DNA of 52,225 nucleotides from Nocardia cyriacigeorgica NBRC 100375 (GCF_000308555.1 NZ_BAFY01000029.1:1-52225); one strand, 5' to 3'; positions 19,052-29,646 are shown, counted from the first letter of the stretch. The notes: a model not told the origin generated them from the letters alone. Made by a program: numbers and translations.

Positions 19052-19189
19052 GGGATAAACGCGTCCCGTCGAAGTGGTCGCGAAGGTGCCGGTGTCTGGC
19101 TTTCCGGCACCGAACCCGGTGGCTGGAACACAGTGGCGCGACCGCTCCGGATTTGCACCGGATTACCGCGTCACCTACGCGTTTGTCCC
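19052..19189 (-). ncRNA. Cobalamin riboswitch controlling cbtB-cbtA
   Basis: Read on the minus strand, the region contains the B12-box core: GGTAATCCGGTGCAAATCCG (about 19167 down to 19148), then GAGCGGTCGCGCCACTGTG, and further on AAAGCCAGACACC (ending near 19091). An outer stem encloses it all: GGGACAAACGCGT (19189 to 19177) with ACGCGTTTATCCC (19064 to 19052), 12 of 13 pairs. The 3' strand of this stem touches the cbtB ribosome binding site. B12 binding is expected to lower cbtBA expression, probably at translation. Confidence 0.92.
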
Positions 19190-19259
19190 TCGAACTGTGA
19201 CACCCCACAGCGGCCGTCGTCAATATCGGGTGGCGACGGCTGCCGGGTGGAAGGGGACG

Positions 19260-19580
19260 TCAGCCCGCGGCGGCGGCCTTGCCCGCGACGTCGAGCACGA
19301 CCTCGAATTCGAGCAGCGAGGCACCGGTGGCGACCGGCTTCTGCTGCTGGCCCGCATGCGCTTCGCGAGCCGGGCCGTCGCGCCAGGCGGCGAAGGATTC
19401 TTCCGAATCCCATTGCGTCACCACGAAGTACCGGTTCTCGCCCGCGGTCGGACGCAGCAGCTGGAAGCCGAGGAAGCCCGGCGAGTTCTCCACCGCGTGC
19501 GCCCGGTGGGCGAAGCGCTTCTCCAGCTCGGGGCCCGCGCCCTCGGGAACTTCGATCGCATTGATCTTCACAACAGACAT
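19260..19580 (-). CDS. mhuD: MhuD-like heme-degrading monooxygenase
   Basis: A 106-residue ABM-fold protein whose sequence closely resembles M. tuberculosis MhuD (Rv3592) from memory: VVKINAIEV, FAHRAHAVENSPGFLGFQ and PVATGASLLEFEVVLDV. Asn7, Trp66 and the heme-ligand His75 (EAHAG) are all at the family positions. MhuD opens heme to release iron, forming mycobilin-type products without CO. It is divergent from the alpha/beta hydrolase at 19660, as in mycobacteria. CACAAT lies six bases before the ATG with no ribosome binding site, so the transcript is probably leaderless. Confidence 0.92.
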   Translation of the reverse strand: MSVVKINAIEVPEGAGPELEKRFAHRAHAVENSPGFLGFQLLRPTAGENRYFVVTQWDSEESFAAWRDGPAREAHAGQQQKPVATGASLLEFEVVLDVAGKAAAAG

Positions 19581-19659
19581 GCCACGATTGTGCCCCTTCT
19601 CCCCGCGGCCGCAGGCAGGTGCGACCGGTGTCACCGTCGGGTGCGGCACAATCGCGGAC

Positions 19660-20442
19660 GTGTTGTACGACGAAGGCGGGACGGGCACGCCGCTGCTGCT
19701 GTTGCACGGCCTGATGGGCAGCGCCCGCACCTGGCGCGATCACCTGGACTGGTTGCGCGGTTTCGGCCACGTGTACACCTTCGACGCCGCCGGCCACGGC
19801 CGACCGGCCCCGGCCGAGCTGAACACCGAGGCTTTCGTCGCCGATCTCGCGGCAGCGACCGCGTCCATCGCCGAGCCGATGGTGGTGATCGGGCATTCGA
19901 TGGGCGGACTGCACGCCTGGATGTTCGCCGCGCAGTTCCCCGAACGGGTGAAAGCGCTGGTGGTCGAGGATATGGCGCCCGATTTCACCGGCCGCACCGC
20001 CGCACATTGGGCGGCCATGATCGAGGCCTGGCCGCAGCCGTTCCCGGACGAGCAGGCGGTGCTCGACTTCTTCGGCCCGGTCGCCGGACGCTACTTCCTC
20101 GCCTCCTTCGACCACGGTCCCGACGGCTACCGCCTGCACGGCTCGGTCGCCACCTTCCGCGATATCTCCGAGGAGTGGGGCACCAGGGATTTCTGGACCC
20201 AGTGGCGCACGATCGGCGTGCCCGCCCTGCTGATCGAGGGCGAGCACACCATCACCCCGCCGGGCCAGATGCGGGCGATGGCGCAGGCGCACCCCGGGGC
20301 GGAGTATGTGCTGGTCCCGGATGCCGGTCATCTGGTGCACGACGATCAGCCCGAGCGCTATCGGGCCGAGGTGAGCGAATTCCTGAGCCGCGTGCTCGGC
20401 GGGGGATTCGGGGCCGGCCGCAGCCGAGGTCCGGACCGCTGA
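19660..20442 (+). CDS. Alpha/beta-fold hydrolase
   Basis: A 260-residue cytosolic hydrolase. It has the LLLLHGLMGSARTW oxyanion-hole segment, the nucleophile Ser80 in IGHSMGG and a C-terminal His in PDAGHLVHDD. By position it is the counterpart of Rv3591c. Its substrate is unknown. The start is GTG 19660, seven bases after CACAAT (19647-19652), suggesting a leaderless mRNA; the longer frame upstream crosses into the divergent mhuD gene and is rejected. TTG 19663 is an alternative. The C-terminus has extra Gly/Arg-rich residues. Confidence 0.85.
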   Translation: MLYDEGGTGTPLLLLHGLMGSARTWRDHLDWLRGFGHVYTFDAAGHGRPAPAELNTEAFVADLAAATASIAEPMVVIGHSMGGLHAWMFAAQFPERVKALVVEDMAPDFTGRTAAHWAAMIEAWPQPFPDEQAVLDFFGPVAGRYFLASFDHGPDGYRLHGSVATFRDISEEWGTRDFWTQWRTIGVPALLIEGEHTITPPGQMRAMAQAHPGAEYVLVPDAGHLVHDDQPERYRAEVSEFLSRVLGGGFGAGRSRGPDR

Positions 20443-20455
20443 TGGGTCAGTGAGG

Positions 20456-21367
20456 TCAGCTGCCGGGTTCGATGTGCCCGGCCTCGCCCGCCAGCGCGAA
20501 CAGCCCATCGGCGGTCTGCTCGATCAGCCCGTCCACCAGCAGCGAATCCAGCGCCCGATCGCGCTGGTCCGGATCGCGGGTCCAGGCCATATCCAGCCGC
20601 ACCCGCTCGACCGGCCCGGACGCATCTCTGAGCACATCCATCAGCCGGCCTCGCGCCTGCCGATCGGTGCCCTCGTACTTCTGCGTGCGCCGCACCACCT
20701 GCGACGCGGGCTTGCCTGCCTCGTTCCACGCGCAACGGGGTAGCGGGCACTCACCGCAGACCGGGGAGCGGGCCGTGCAGATCAGGGCGCCCAGTTCCAT
20801 CAGCGCCGCGGAGAACGTCGCCGCGCGGGGCGCCGACGCGGGCAGCAGCGCCTCGGTCTCGCGCAGGTCCCTGGCCGACGGGTTACCGGCATCGGCGCGG
20901 CCGTGCACCGCCCGCGCGACCACCCGGCGAACGTTGGTGTCCACCACCGGAACTCGCTGACCGTAGGCGAAACACGCGACGGCGCGGGCGGTGTAATCGC
21001 CGATGCCCGGAAGCCCGAGCAGCACCTCGACGTCCTCGGGCACCCGATCATCGTGCTCACTCGCCAGCACCCGCGCGCATTCGTGCAGTCGCAGCGCCCG
21101 GCGCGGATAGCCGAGCTTGCCCCACGCCCGCAGCACCTCCGCCTGCGATGACGCCGCCATGGCCGAGGGCACCGGCCAGCGCGCCACCCATTCCCGCCAG
21201 ATCGGCTCGACCCGCGCCACCGGTGTCTGCTGGAGCATGATCTCGCTCATCAGGATCTGCCAGGCGCTCACGCCGGGGTGCCGCCAGGGCAGATCTCGCG
21301 CGGTCACCCGGTACCAGTCCAGCAGGGCGTCCGGGTCCACTGTGCCTGTCACTGGCGTCGTACTCAC
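20456..21367 (-). CDS. mutY: Adenine DNA glycosylase MutY
   Basis: Removes adenine mispaired with 8-oxoguanine. The 303-residue product has the catalytic Glu42 in SEIMLQQTPV, the helix-hairpin-helix LLGLPGIGDYTARAVACF with catalytic Asp143 (VVDTNVRR), and a [4Fe-4S] loop with Cys in the pattern C-X6-C-X2-C-X5-C (CTARSPVCGECPLPRC). The C-terminal domain is short, as in other actinobacterial MutY. The GTG at 21367 is the start. It converges on the hydrolase gene with only 13 bases between stops. Confidence 0.95.
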   Translation of the reverse strand: MSTTPVTGTVDPDALLDWYRVTARDLPWRHPGVSAWQILMSEIMLQQTPVARVEPIWREWVARWPVPSAMAASSQAEVLRAWGKLGYPRRALRLHECARVLASEHDDRVPEDVEVLLGLPGIGDYTARAVACFAYGQRVPVVDTNVRRVVARAVHGRADAGNPSARDLRETEALLPASAPRAATFSAALMELGALICTARSPVCGECPLPRCAWNEAGKPASQVVRRTQKYEGTDRQARGRLMDVLRDASGPVERVRLDMAWTRDPDQRDRALDSLLVDGLIEQTADGLFALAGEAGHIEPGS

Positions 21368-21468
21368 CTGCTGCTCACCGCGCTCGTTCGGGCCTGGCCA
21401 GACGGTGTCAACGACCTCGTAACGGGAACCGACTCGTCGGTAACACTCGAACTGTGCAAAATGGACAC

Positions 21469-22092
21469 ATGCCTCAGTCGAACCCGATCAGCGCCTGGAA
21501 GTCCCTCCGCGACGGTAACGACCGTTTCGTCAACGGCACGTTGCAGCATCCTAATCAGGGAGCGGCGGATCGAGCCAAGCTCGTCGGCGGTCAGCACCCG
21601 ACCGCCATCCTCTTCGGCTGCGGTGATTCCCGCGTGGCCGCGGAAATCATCTTCGACCAGGGTCTCGGCGACATGTTCGTGGTGCGTACCGCCGGTCACG
21701 TCGTCGACTCGTCGGTGCTCGGCTCCATCGAATACGGCGTGCAGGTCCTCAACGTGCCGCTGATCGTCGTGTTCGGCCATGACAGCTGTGGCGCGGTGAA
21801 GGCCACCCTCGACGCCCTCGACGGCGGCGAGGTCCCCGGCGGATTCATCCGCAGCCTGGTCGAGCGCGTCACCCCGTCGGTGCTGCAGGGCCGTCGCGAA
21901 GGACTGTCCACCGTCGACGAGCTCGAAGCGCGCCACGTCCAGGAGACCGCCGAGCTGCTGCGTCAGCGCTCCTCGATCATCGCCGACCGGGTCGCCAAGG
22001 GGCAGCTCGCCATCGCGTGTGTCACCTACACACTGGCCGACGGCAAGGCCAAGCTGCACAGCTCGATCGGTGACATCGGCGAGGTCGCCTGA
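21469..22092 (+). CDS. canB: Beta-class carbonic anhydrase
   Basis: Interconverts CO2 and bicarbonate. The 207-residue product has the beta-class zinc ligands Cys51, His104 and Cys107 and the Asp53-Arg55 dyad (FGCGDSRV). Length and position match the mycobacterial gene Rv3588c. The ATG at 21469 is preferred; no ribosome binding site is present and CAAAAT (21457-21462) lies six bases before it, so a leaderless start is possible. It is divergent from mutY. The C-terminal third (LRQRSSIIADRVAKGQLAIA, in part) is typical of plant-like beta enzymes. Confidence 0.95.
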   Translation: MPQSNPISAWKSLRDGNDRFVNGTLQHPNQGAADRAKLVGGQHPTAILFGCGDSRVAAEIIFDQGLGDMFVVRTAGHVVDSSVLGSIEYGVQVLNVPLIVVFGHDSCGAVKATLDALDGGEVPGGFIRSLVERVTPSVLQGRREGLSTVDELEARHVQETAELLRQRSSIIADRVAKGQLAIACVTYTLADGKAKLHSSIGDIGEVA

Positions 22093-22214
22093 GCCACGAA
22101 CGCTCACATACGCGCAGCTCTCGGTGGGTGCGCGGGGCGTCGCCGACACGGTTGACGCCCCGACACGCCGTGCCCCTGAGTTGCTGTGCCGAGCGGTGCG
22201 CTTACCGTTGACTC

Positions 22215-22883
22215 GTGCTGGAACCGAATGGACCGCTGCCTCCGGAGATCTATTGGCGGCGACGTGTTTTTGCCATCGGCGTGCTGGTCGTCGCGCTCGT
22301 GCTGGTGATCTGGCTGGTGGTCGCGGTATCGCGGGGCGGGGATTCGCCCGGCGATACCCAGGCGGCGGCGACGTCGTCGACCGAGACGAACAAGCCGGCG
22401 GGCCAGGCCTCGACGAAGAAGGAATCCGCGGCCGAGTCGTCCACACCGTCCGGCTCCGGCACCCCGAGCAGCGGCGCGCCGGTAGCCGCCGGCCAGTGCT
22501 CGGACCAGTCGCTCGCGGTGAAGGTGACCGTCGCCCAGCCCACCTACCGGGTGGGTGAGCAGCCGGTCTTCGGCATCGTCATCACCAATATCTCCGCCGA
22601 CCCGTGCACCCGCGATACGGGGTCGGGGCTCCAGCAGGTCTCCGTGCACACCCTCGACGGCCAGCGACGGCTGTGGGCAAGCACCGATTGCTACCCCGAC
22701 GGCGAGCCCGATGTGCGCACCTTGCAGCCGGGCGAGCAGGCCGCCTTCACCGTCACCTGGACCGGCGCGACCTCGCAGCCGGAATGCGCGGGGGAGCGGG
22801 TGCAGGTGCCCGCGGGCGCGTACACCGTGGTCGCGCAGTTGGGTGCGATCCGCAGCGCGCCGGAGCCGTTCAACATCGCCTAG
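22215..22883 (+). CDS. Single-pass membrane protein, Rv3587c-like
   Basis: A 222-residue protein with a short cytoplasmic N-terminus (LEPNGPLPPEIYWRRR), one transmembrane helix (residues 17-40), a Ser/Thr/Gly-rich linker to about residue 90 and a C-terminal extracytoplasmic domain of about 130 residues with four Cys. Position between canB and radA, and the overall layout, fit mycobacterial Rv3587c, whose function is unknown to me. TACCGT (22203-22208) lies six bases before the GTG start, so it may be leaderless. It converges on radA with five bases between stops. Confidence 0.8.
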   Translation: MLEPNGPLPPEIYWRRRVFAIGVLVVALVLVIWLVVAVSRGGDSPGDTQAAATSSTETNKPAGQASTKKESAAESSTPSGSGTPSSGAPVAAGQCSDQSLAVKVTVAQPTYRVGEQPVFGIVITNISADPCTRDTGSGLQQVSVHTLDGQRRLWASTDCYPDGEPDVRTLQPGEQAAFTVTWTGATSQPECAGERVQVPAGAYTVVAQLGAIRSAPEPFNIA

Positions 22884-22888
22884 GCCGG

Positions 22889-24259
22889 TCAGCCTCTGCC
22901 CTTGCCGAGCCCGGCCATCCGGATCGCGCCGCGCAACGACGTCGCCTCGATCAATTTCATCGGCGTCGATTTCGCATCGGTTCCCGGCGGCACGATCGCG
23001 GTGGTGAACCCGAGCCGCTCGGCTTCGGCGAGACGCCGGGCGGTCGCGGTGACTCTGCGGACTTCACCGGCCAGGCCCACCTCGCCGAGGATCACCCAGC
23101 CGGGCTCGATGGCGGTATCGCGTGCGGAACTGGCGATGGCCAGCGCCACCGCGAGGTCGGCGGCGGGTTCGACCAAACGCATACCGCCCACGGTCGCCGC
23201 GTAGATGTCCTGCTTTCCGACATAGAACCCGCAGCGGCTCTGCAAGACCGCCAGAATCATCGCGACCCGGTTGTAGTCCAGCCCGCTCACCGCGCGCCGC
23301 GGCGCGGGCACCTGGGTGTCGACGGTCAGGCCCTGCACCTCGCCCACCAGCGGGCGTTTGCCGTCCAGCGCCACCGTGACCGCGGTACCGGGTACCGAAT
23401 CGGTGCGGTGGTGCAGAAACAGCCCCGACGGGTCGGCGACGCCGGTGATGCCGTCGTCGTGCAGTTCGAAACAGCCCACCTCGTCGGCGCTGCCGAAGCG
23501 GTTCTTGATGCCGCGCACCATCCGCAGCGTGGAGTTCTTGTCGCCCTCGAACTGCAACACCACATCCACCAGGTGTTCGAGAGTGCGTGGACCGGCGACC
23601 GCGCCGTCCTTGGTGACATGCCCGACCAGCAGCACGGCGATCCCACTGGATTTCGCCAGCGAGGTGAGCGCCGCCGTCACCGCGCGCACCTGGGTGACGC
23701 CGCCGATCACGCCGTCGGTGTCCGGTGCGAGCATGGTCTGCACCGAGTCGACCACCAGCAGCGTCGGCCGCACCTGCTCGACGTGTCCGAGCACGATCGA
23801 CAGATCCGATTCCGCCGCCAGATACACCCGCTCGTGCACCGCCCCGGTGCGGTCGGCCCGCAACCGTACCTGCCCGGCCGACTCCTCGGCGGTCACATAC
23901 AGGGCGCGCTCGTCACGAGCGGCCGCCCACCGATGGGCGACCTCGAGCAACAGCGTCGACTTGCCGACCCCCGGCTCGCCCGACAGCAACACCACCGACC
24001 CGGCGACCACACCTCCGCCGAGCACCCGGTCCAGTTCCGCGACACCCGTGGACCGGGCCGCGGTGAGCTGGGAATCGACCTGCGAGATCGGCGAGGCGGC
24101 CGTACTCGGCAGCATGGCCCGCCGTCCGGCGGGCGCCGCTACCGAGGGCGCGATCTCCTCCACGGTGCCCCAGGCTCCGCAGTCGGGACATTTGCCCACC
24201 CATTTGGCGACCTCGTGCCCGCACGCGGAGCACTGGAACACCGGCTTGCTCTTTGCCAC
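22889..24259 (-). CDS. radA: DNA repair protein RadA (Sms)
   Basis: A 456-residue branch-migration helicase that helps process recombination intermediates. It has the N-terminal zinc finger Cys10-X2-Cys13...Cys24-X2-Cys27, a RecA-like core with Walker A GEPGVGKST (near residue 94), the RadA signature KNRFG, and a C-terminal Lon-like domain (VGGMRLVEPAADLAVALA). In relatives disA usually follows radA on the same strand, but here only five bases separate the radA stop from the convergent neighbour, so disA is missing at this site. The ATG at 24259 is clear. Confidence 0.96.
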   Translation of the reverse strand: MAKSKPVFQCSACGHEVAKWVGKCPDCGAWGTVEEIAPSVAAPAGRRAMLPSTAASPISQVDSQLTAARSTGVAELDRVLGGGVVAGSVVLLSGEPGVGKSTLLLEVAHRWAAARDERALYVTAEESAGQVRLRADRTGAVHERVYLAAESDLSIVLGHVEQVRPTLLVVDSVQTMLAPDTDGVIGGVTQVRAVTAALTSLAKSSGIAVLLVGHVTKDGAVAGPRTLEHLVDVVLQFEGDKNSTLRMVRGIKNRFGSADEVGCFELHDDGITGVADPSGLFLHHRTDSVPGTAVTVALDGKRPLVGEVQGLTVDTQVPAPRRAVSGLDYNRVAMILAVLQSRCGFYVGKQDIYAATVGGMRLVEPAADLAVALAIASSARDTAIEPGWVILGEVGLAGEVRRVTATARRLAEAERLGFTTAIVPPGTDAKSTPMKLIEATSLRGAIRMAGLGKGRG

Positions 24260-24359
24260 ACGCGCACCCTACGCATCCGCACCGACACCGCAGGCCCGCA
24301 ACTGCGAACGGCCGCCGCATCCGAGGACGCGACGGCCGTTGCGCGGTAGATCAGGGAGC

Positions 24360-25100
24360 TCAGTGCCCGCCCTTGGCGCCGCCCTCGCTCGCGCGCGACA
24401 GGTCGGATTCGTGGCGCTCGGCCACGGTGCCCGCGTCGACCGGCACCTGCATCTGCACGGTGCCGTTCTCCTTGAAGTCGAAGGTCACCGTGTAGGTCAG
24501 GCCGGGGGTGATGTCCTTGGTCAGACCGGTGATCTCGATGCGCGCCGGATCGGCCTCGGGATCTTCGCCCTCGGCGGCGGCCGGGGCCGCGGTGGTGGTC
24601 GGCGCGGCGGTGGTGGTCTGGGTGCCGTGCTGCTCATCGGAGCTGCCGTGCTCGTCGGAGGAACCGTGCTCGCCCGCGGCGGCGGTGGCGTCGGCGCCCG
24701 CGGCCACGACGGTCTGCTGTGGCTTCAGCTTCAGCGTCGAACCACCGTCGGGGGCGGTGATCTTCACTTCGCCCAGGTCGGTGCTGATCTTGGTGAGCTC
24801 GTCGGCGGTGGTCTCGCTGGTGTTGACGAACGACAGCGCAAGCACCGCCTTGCCGCCCGTGGCGTTGGTGTGCTCGCCGCTGGGCGGGTAGACGATGTGC
24901 ACGTTGCGCAGCGAGATCTTGCCGACGTCGGCATGGTTGCCGTTGATCGCGGCCACCTGGTCGGCGGTCTGCGAGATCTGGCCGGCGCTGCAGCCGGTCA
25001 GGGCGAGCGCCGCGCCGGCCGCGAGGGCGGCAACCATCGCCATGCGACGCCGCGGGGTCGTACCTGCCGCCGGGGCGGTCACAGCTTTCAGGGCAGTCAC
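24360..25100 (-). CDS. lpqE: LpqE-like lipoprotein
   Basis: A 246-residue lipoprotein: Arg-rich N-terminus, hydrophobic segment and lipobox L-T-G-Cys37. The mature part (residues 55-170) has GHADVGKISLRNVHIVYPP-type and KITAPDGGSTLKLKP segments typical of the LpqE/DUF461 group, related to PCuAC copper chaperones. Residues 140-175 are a His/Glu/Ser-rich repeat (two copies of GSSDEHGSSDE-like sequence) followed by a Thr/Ala linker, which could bind metal. The GTG at 25100 has GGAGGACA upstream, and TACAGT (25141-25146, minus strand) is a likely -10. Position beside radA and carD fits LpqE. Confidence 0.82.
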   Translation of the reverse strand: MTALKAVTAPAAGTTPRRRMAMVAALAAGAALALTGCSAGQISQTADQVAAINGNHADVGKISLRNVHIVYPPSGEHTNATGGKAVLALSFVNTSETTADELTKISTDLGEVKITAPDGGSTLKLKPQQTVVAAGADATAAAGEHGSSDEHGSSDEQHGTQTTTAAPTTTAAPAAAEGEDPEADPARIEITGLTKDITPGLTYTVTFDFKENGTVQMQVPVDAGTVAERHESDLSRASEGGAKGGH

Positions 25101-25999
<899 letters not shown>

Positions 26000-26001
26000 C
26001 C

Positions 26002-26703
26002 GTGAACAGCTCTGACGGCCGCGTGGTCGCGTTGGTGCCTGCCGCCGGCCGTGGCGTGCGCCTGGGTGAATCGACACCCAAGGCGTTCGTCGCGGTCGGC
26101 GGTACACCTATGCTCAGATCCGCCGTCGATGGGCTGCTCGCCTCGAACGTCGTCGACGAGATAATTGTCATGGTTCCGGCCGAACTGGTAGAGACCGCAG
26201 TTGCCCTCCTGCCGTCCTCCGCGCCGGTTCGCGTCGTCGCCGGCGGGGCCGAACGCACCGATTCGGTCCGTGCCGGGATCGCGGCCGCCCCGCATGCGGC
26301 CTACTACCTCGTCCACGACGCCGCCCGCGCGCTCACCCCACCCGATCTGATCGCCAGGGTGGCCGCTGAGCTGCGCGCCGGGCACTCGGCCGTGGTGCCG
26401 GCGCTAGCGGTCGTCGACACGGTCAAATCGGTGGACGAGCACGGGATCGTCACCGGAACGCCCGACCGATCCGGCCTGCGCGCCATCCAGACCCCGCAGG
26501 GATTCGCGGCCGATTTGCTGCGCGCGGCGTATGCCGCCGACGTCGCCGCCACCGACGACGCCGGGCTGGTCGAACGCCTCGGCCATCCGGTCCGCACGGT
26601 GCCGGGCGATCCACTGGCTTTCAAGATCACCACCCCGCTCGACCTGCGCCTGGCCGAGGCCGTACTGGCCGGCGCCGAGCTACCCGCGGCGGGGGTCCGA
26701 TGA
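26002..26703 (+). CDS. ispD: 2-C-methyl-D-erythritol 4-phosphate cytidylyltransferase
   Basis: Third step of the MEP isoprenoid pathway: CTP plus MEP gives CDP-methylerythritol. The 233-residue protein begins with the nucleotide loop [21 protein letters not shown], then [13 protein letters not shown] and [10 protein letters not shown], all family motifs. The GTG at 26002 lies two bases after carD without its own clear ribosome binding site, suggesting coupling. It overlaps ispF by four bases, as is common. Confidence 0.95.
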   Translation: MNSSDGRVVALVPAAGRGVRLGESTPKAFVAVGGTPMLRSAVDGLLASNVVDEIIVMVPAELVETAVALLPSSAPVRVVAGGAERTDSVRAGIAAAPHAAYYLVHDAARALTPPDLIARVAAELRAGHSAVVPALAVVDTVKSVDEHGIVTGTPDRSGLRAIQTPQGFAADLLRAAYAADVAATDDAGLVERLGHPVRTVPGDPLAFKITTPLDLRLAEAVLAGAELPAAGVR

Positions 26704-27170
26704 CCATGCGCGTCGGCATCGGCAGCGATGTCCATCCCATCGAACCCGGCCGGCCGTGCTGGATGGCCGGGCTGCTCTTCGACGGCGACGACGGCTGCGC
26801 GGGCCACTCCGACGGCGACGTCGCCGCGCACGCCCTCTGCGACGCCCTGCTCTCGGCCGCAGGCCTCGGTGACGTCGGCGCCGTCTTCGGCACCGGGCGC
26901 CCGGAATGGGCGGGCGTTTCCGGCGCCGCCATGCTGAAAGAAGTGCGCCGGCTCCTCGACGAGGCCGGATACGACGTGGTCAACGCGGCGGTCCAGGTGA
27001 TCGGCAACCGCCCCAAGATCGGCCCGCGCCGGGCCGAGGCGCAGCAGGTCCTCGGCGATCTGCTGGGCGCCCCGGTGTCGGTATCGGGCACCACCACCGA
27101 TGGTCTCGGGCTCACCGGACGCGGTGAAGGCGTCGCCGCCATGGCGACCGCTCTGCTGCACTGTCGTTAG
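26700..27170 (+). CDS. ispF: 2-C-methyl-D-erythritol 2,4-cyclodiphosphate synthase
   Basis: Fifth step of the MEP pathway, forming the cyclic diphosphate. The 156-residue trimeric enzyme has the zinc ligands in [10 protein letters not shown] (Asp and His near residues 10-12) and the conserved [20 protein letters not shown] near 40. The C-terminal [19 protein letters not shown] is typical. The ATG at 26700 overlaps ispD; a second ATG six bases later (MRVGIGSD) is equally plausible and would fit the usual family start. Confidence 0.96.
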   Translation: MTMRVGIGSDVHPIEPGRPCWMAGLLFDGDDGCAGHSDGDVAAHALCDALLSAAGLGDVGAVFGTGRPEWAGVSGAAMLKEVRRLLDEAGYDVVNAAVQVIGNRPKIGPRRAEAQQVLGDLLGAPVSVSGTTTDGLGLTGRGEGVAAMATALLHCR

Positions 27171-27268
27171 ACCAGCCCTCCGACCGCCCGCCGGACCGGC
27201 CGGGACCGGTCGGAACTTCGAGACTCCGCCCGCAGCGCAACCCCATATACCAGCTAGGATCGACTGCC

Positions 27269-28675
27269 GTGACTCTGCGCCTATTCGACACCGAGACGCG
27301 GACCATGCGTGATTTCACGCCACTGGTCCCCGGCCATGCCTCGGTGTACCTGTGTGGCGCCACCGTGCAAGGTGAACCGCACATCGGACATGTGCGCAGC
27401 GGCGTCGCCTTCGATGTCTTGCGCCGCTGGCTCACCGCCAACGGCCACGATGTCGCGTTCATCCGCAATGTCACCGATATCGACGACAAGATCTTGAACA
27501 AGGCCGCCGCCGCGGGCAGGCCCTGGTGGGAGTGGGCGGCGACCCACGAACGCGCCTTCGACGAGGCGTATCGGCAGCTCGGTGTGCTGCCGCCCTCGGC
27601 CGAACCGCGCGCCACCGGCCACATCACCCAGATGGTCGAGCTCATGCAGCGGCTGATCGACCGCGGGCACGCCTACGCCTCGGCGGGCAACGTCTACTTC
27701 GATGTGGTCAGCTTCCCCGAGTACGGCGCGCTGTCCGGGCACCGTCTCGACGACGTGCACCAGGGCGAGAGCGCCGGCGAGGGCAAACGCGATCCGCGCG
27801 ATTTCACCCTGTGGAAGGCCGCGAAACCGGGCGAGCCCACCTGGCCCTCGCCGTGGGGTCCCGGGCGGCCGGGCTGGCATCTGGAGTGCTCGGCGATGGC
27901 CGAGTTCTACCTCGGTTCGTCGTTCGACATCCATTGCGGCGGAATGGATCTGGTCTTCCCGCATCACGAGAACGAGATCGCCCAGTCCAAGGCGGCCGGT
28001 GACGGTTTCGCGCAGTACTGGCTGCACAACGGCTGGGTCACCCTCGGCGGCGAGAAGATGGCGAAATCGCTCGGCAATACGCTCTCGGTGCCGAATGTGC
28101 TCAAGCAGGTCCGGGCCGTTGAGCTGCGGTTCTACCTCGGTGGCGCGCACTACCGGTCGATGCTCGAGTACTCCGAGAAGGCCCTGCACGACGCCGCGCA
28201 GACCTATCAGCGCATCGAGGCTTTCGTGCAGCGCGTGGTCGAACGCGGCGGTGACGTGCCGGTCGGCAAGTGGACCGATGCGTTCGCCGCGGCGCTCGAC
28301 GAAGACCTCGCGGTGCCGAAGGCGCTGGCCGAAATCCACCACATGGTGCACGAAGGCAACAAGGCGCTCGACGCTGGCGTGCTCGAGACCGCGCGCGAGC
28401 ATGCGAGCCAGGTACGCGGCATGCTGGCCATTCTCGGGGTCGATCCGCTGGATCCGCAGTGGTACACCCCCGGTGATTCCTCCGCGGCGACCGCCGCGCT
28501 CGATGTGCTGGTGACCGCCGAACTCGAACGGCGTCAGCAGGCGCGTGCCGACAAGGACTGGGCGACCGCCGACGCGGTGCGCGACCGGTTGCACGCCGCG
28601 GGTGTCGAAGTCACCGATACCCCCAACGGCCCGGAATGGTCGCTGGTCACCCCACAGCCAGGAAAGGCCGACTGA
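27269..28675 (+). CDS. cysS: Cysteinyl-tRNA synthetase
   Basis: A 468-residue class I synthetase. It has the zinc Cys and HIGH motif ([16 protein letters not shown]), further zinc ligands in [18 protein letters not shown], and the KMSKS-type loop EKMAKSLGN. The length and the C-terminal anticodon-binding region with [21 protein letters not shown] identify it as CysS; the mycothiol ligase MshC is shorter and lacks this tail. TAGGAT (27255-27260) lies eight bases before the GTG and no ribosome binding site is present, suggesting a leaderless mRNA. It overlaps rlmB by one base (TGATG). Confidence 0.95.
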   Translation: MTLRLFDTETRTMRDFTPLVPGHASVYLCGATVQGEPHIGHVRSGVAFDVLRRWLTANGHDVAFIRNVTDIDDKILNKAAAAGRPWWEWAATHERAFDEAYRQLGVLPPSAEPRATGHITQMVELMQRLIDRGHAYASAGNVYFDVVSFPEYGALSGHRLDDVHQGESAGEGKRDPRDFTLWKAAKPGEPTWPSPWGPGRPGWHLECSAMAEFYLGSSFDIHCGGMDLVFPHHENEIAQSKAAGDGFAQYWLHNGWVTLGGEKMAKSLGNTLSVPNVLKQVRAVELRFYLGGAHYRSMLEYSEKALHDAAQTYQRIEAFVQRVVERGGDVPVGKWTDAFAAALDEDLAVPKALAEIHHMVHEGNKALDAGVLETAREHASQVRGMLAILGVDPLDPQWYTPGDSSAATAALDVLVTAELERRQQARADKDWATADAVRDRLHAAGVEVTDTPNGPEWSLVTPQPGKAD

Positions 28676-29646
28676 TGGCAGGCAATTCGCAGCGCCGAGG
28701 CGCTGTCCGCAAGGGCGGAACCAAGAAGGGCCAGGTTGTCGGATCCGGCGGCAAGCGCAGGCGCGGGCTGGAGGGCCGTGGCGCCACGCCGCCGGCCGAG
28801 GCGCGCAAGTACCACCCGGCGGCCAAGCGGGCCGCCGCGAAAGCCAAAGCGGCGCAAGCGGGTTCGGGCGGTCGCCAGACTCGCACGGCCGGTCGCAAGA
28901 GCGATGACGGCCCGGAGATGGTGCTCGGGCGCAACCCCGTCGTCGAATGCCTGCGCGCCGGTGTGCCGGCGACCGCGCTGTACGTGGCGGTCGGCACCGA
29001 GAACGATGAGCGGCTGACCGAGAGCGTCCGGATCGCCGCCGACACCGGCATTTCCATTCTGGAAGTTCCACGCACCGACCTGGATCGGCTCAGCGCCAAC
29101 GGATTGCATCAGGGCCTTGCCCTCCAGGTGCCGCCCTACCGTTACGCGCACCCCGACGACCTGGCCGAACGGGTCCGCGATTCGGGGCAGGCCGCGTTGA
29201 TCGTCGCGCTGGACAACATCTCCGATCCGCGCAATCTCGGCGCGGTGATCCGCTCTGTCGCCGCCTTCGGTGGTCAGGGCGTGGTGATCCCGCAGCGGCG
29301 TAGTGCCAGCGTCACGGCGGTGGCGTGGCGCACCAGTGCGGGTGCCGCGGCCCGGCTGCCCGTCGCGCGCGCCACGAACCTGACGCGCACGCTGAAGGAT
29401 TTCGCGGCCAGGGGCTATCAGATCGTCGGCCTGGACGCCGGCGGCGACACCACCCTCGACGAATTCGACGGCACCGCACCGACGGTGATCGTGGTCGGCT
29501 CCGAGGGCAAGGGCCTGTCGCGACTGGTCCGCGAGAGCTGTGACGCGATTCTGAGCATCCCGATGGCGGGGCCGGTGGAGTCGCTCAATGCCTCCGTGGC
29601 CGCGGGTGTGGTGCTCGCGGAAGTGGCCCGTCAGCGCCGAGCCTGA
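28675..29646 (+). CDS. rlmB: 23S rRNA (guanosine-2'-O)-methyltransferase RlmB
   Basis: A 323-residue SpoU-family methyltransferase. The first 75 residues are a Lys/Arg/Ala-rich tail. Then comes the substrate-binding domain ([15 protein letters not shown]) and the knotted catalytic domain with motifs [30 protein letters not shown] and [20 protein letters not shown]. The family methylates G2251 of 23S rRNA, though other sites are possible among SpoU proteins. It starts in the cysS stop. Confidence 0.93.
   Translation: MAGNSQRRGAVRKGGTKKGQVVGSGGKRRRGLEGRGATPPAEARKYHPAAKRAAAKAKAAQAGSGGRQTRTAGRKSDDGPEMVLGRNPVVECLRAGVPATALYVAVGTENDERLTESVRIAADTGISILEVPRTDLDRLSANGLHQGLALQVPPYRYAHPDDLAERVRDSGQAALIVALDNISDPRNLGAVIRSVAAFGGQGVVIPQRRSASVTAVAWRTSAGAAARLPVARATNLTRTLKDFAARGYQIVGLDAGGDTTLDEFDGTAPTVIVVGSEGKGLSRLVRESCDAILSIPMAGPVESLNASVAAGVVLAEVARQRRA

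Noticed and set aside
18835..19158. Longer cbtB start
   Set aside because: The extra 40 codons run through the cobalamin riboswitch; the ATG at 19038 has a strong ribosome binding site.
27269..28675. Mycothiol ligase MshC as an alternative to CysS
   Set aside because: The length and C-terminal anticodon-binding part fit CysS, as does the place between ispF and rlmB.
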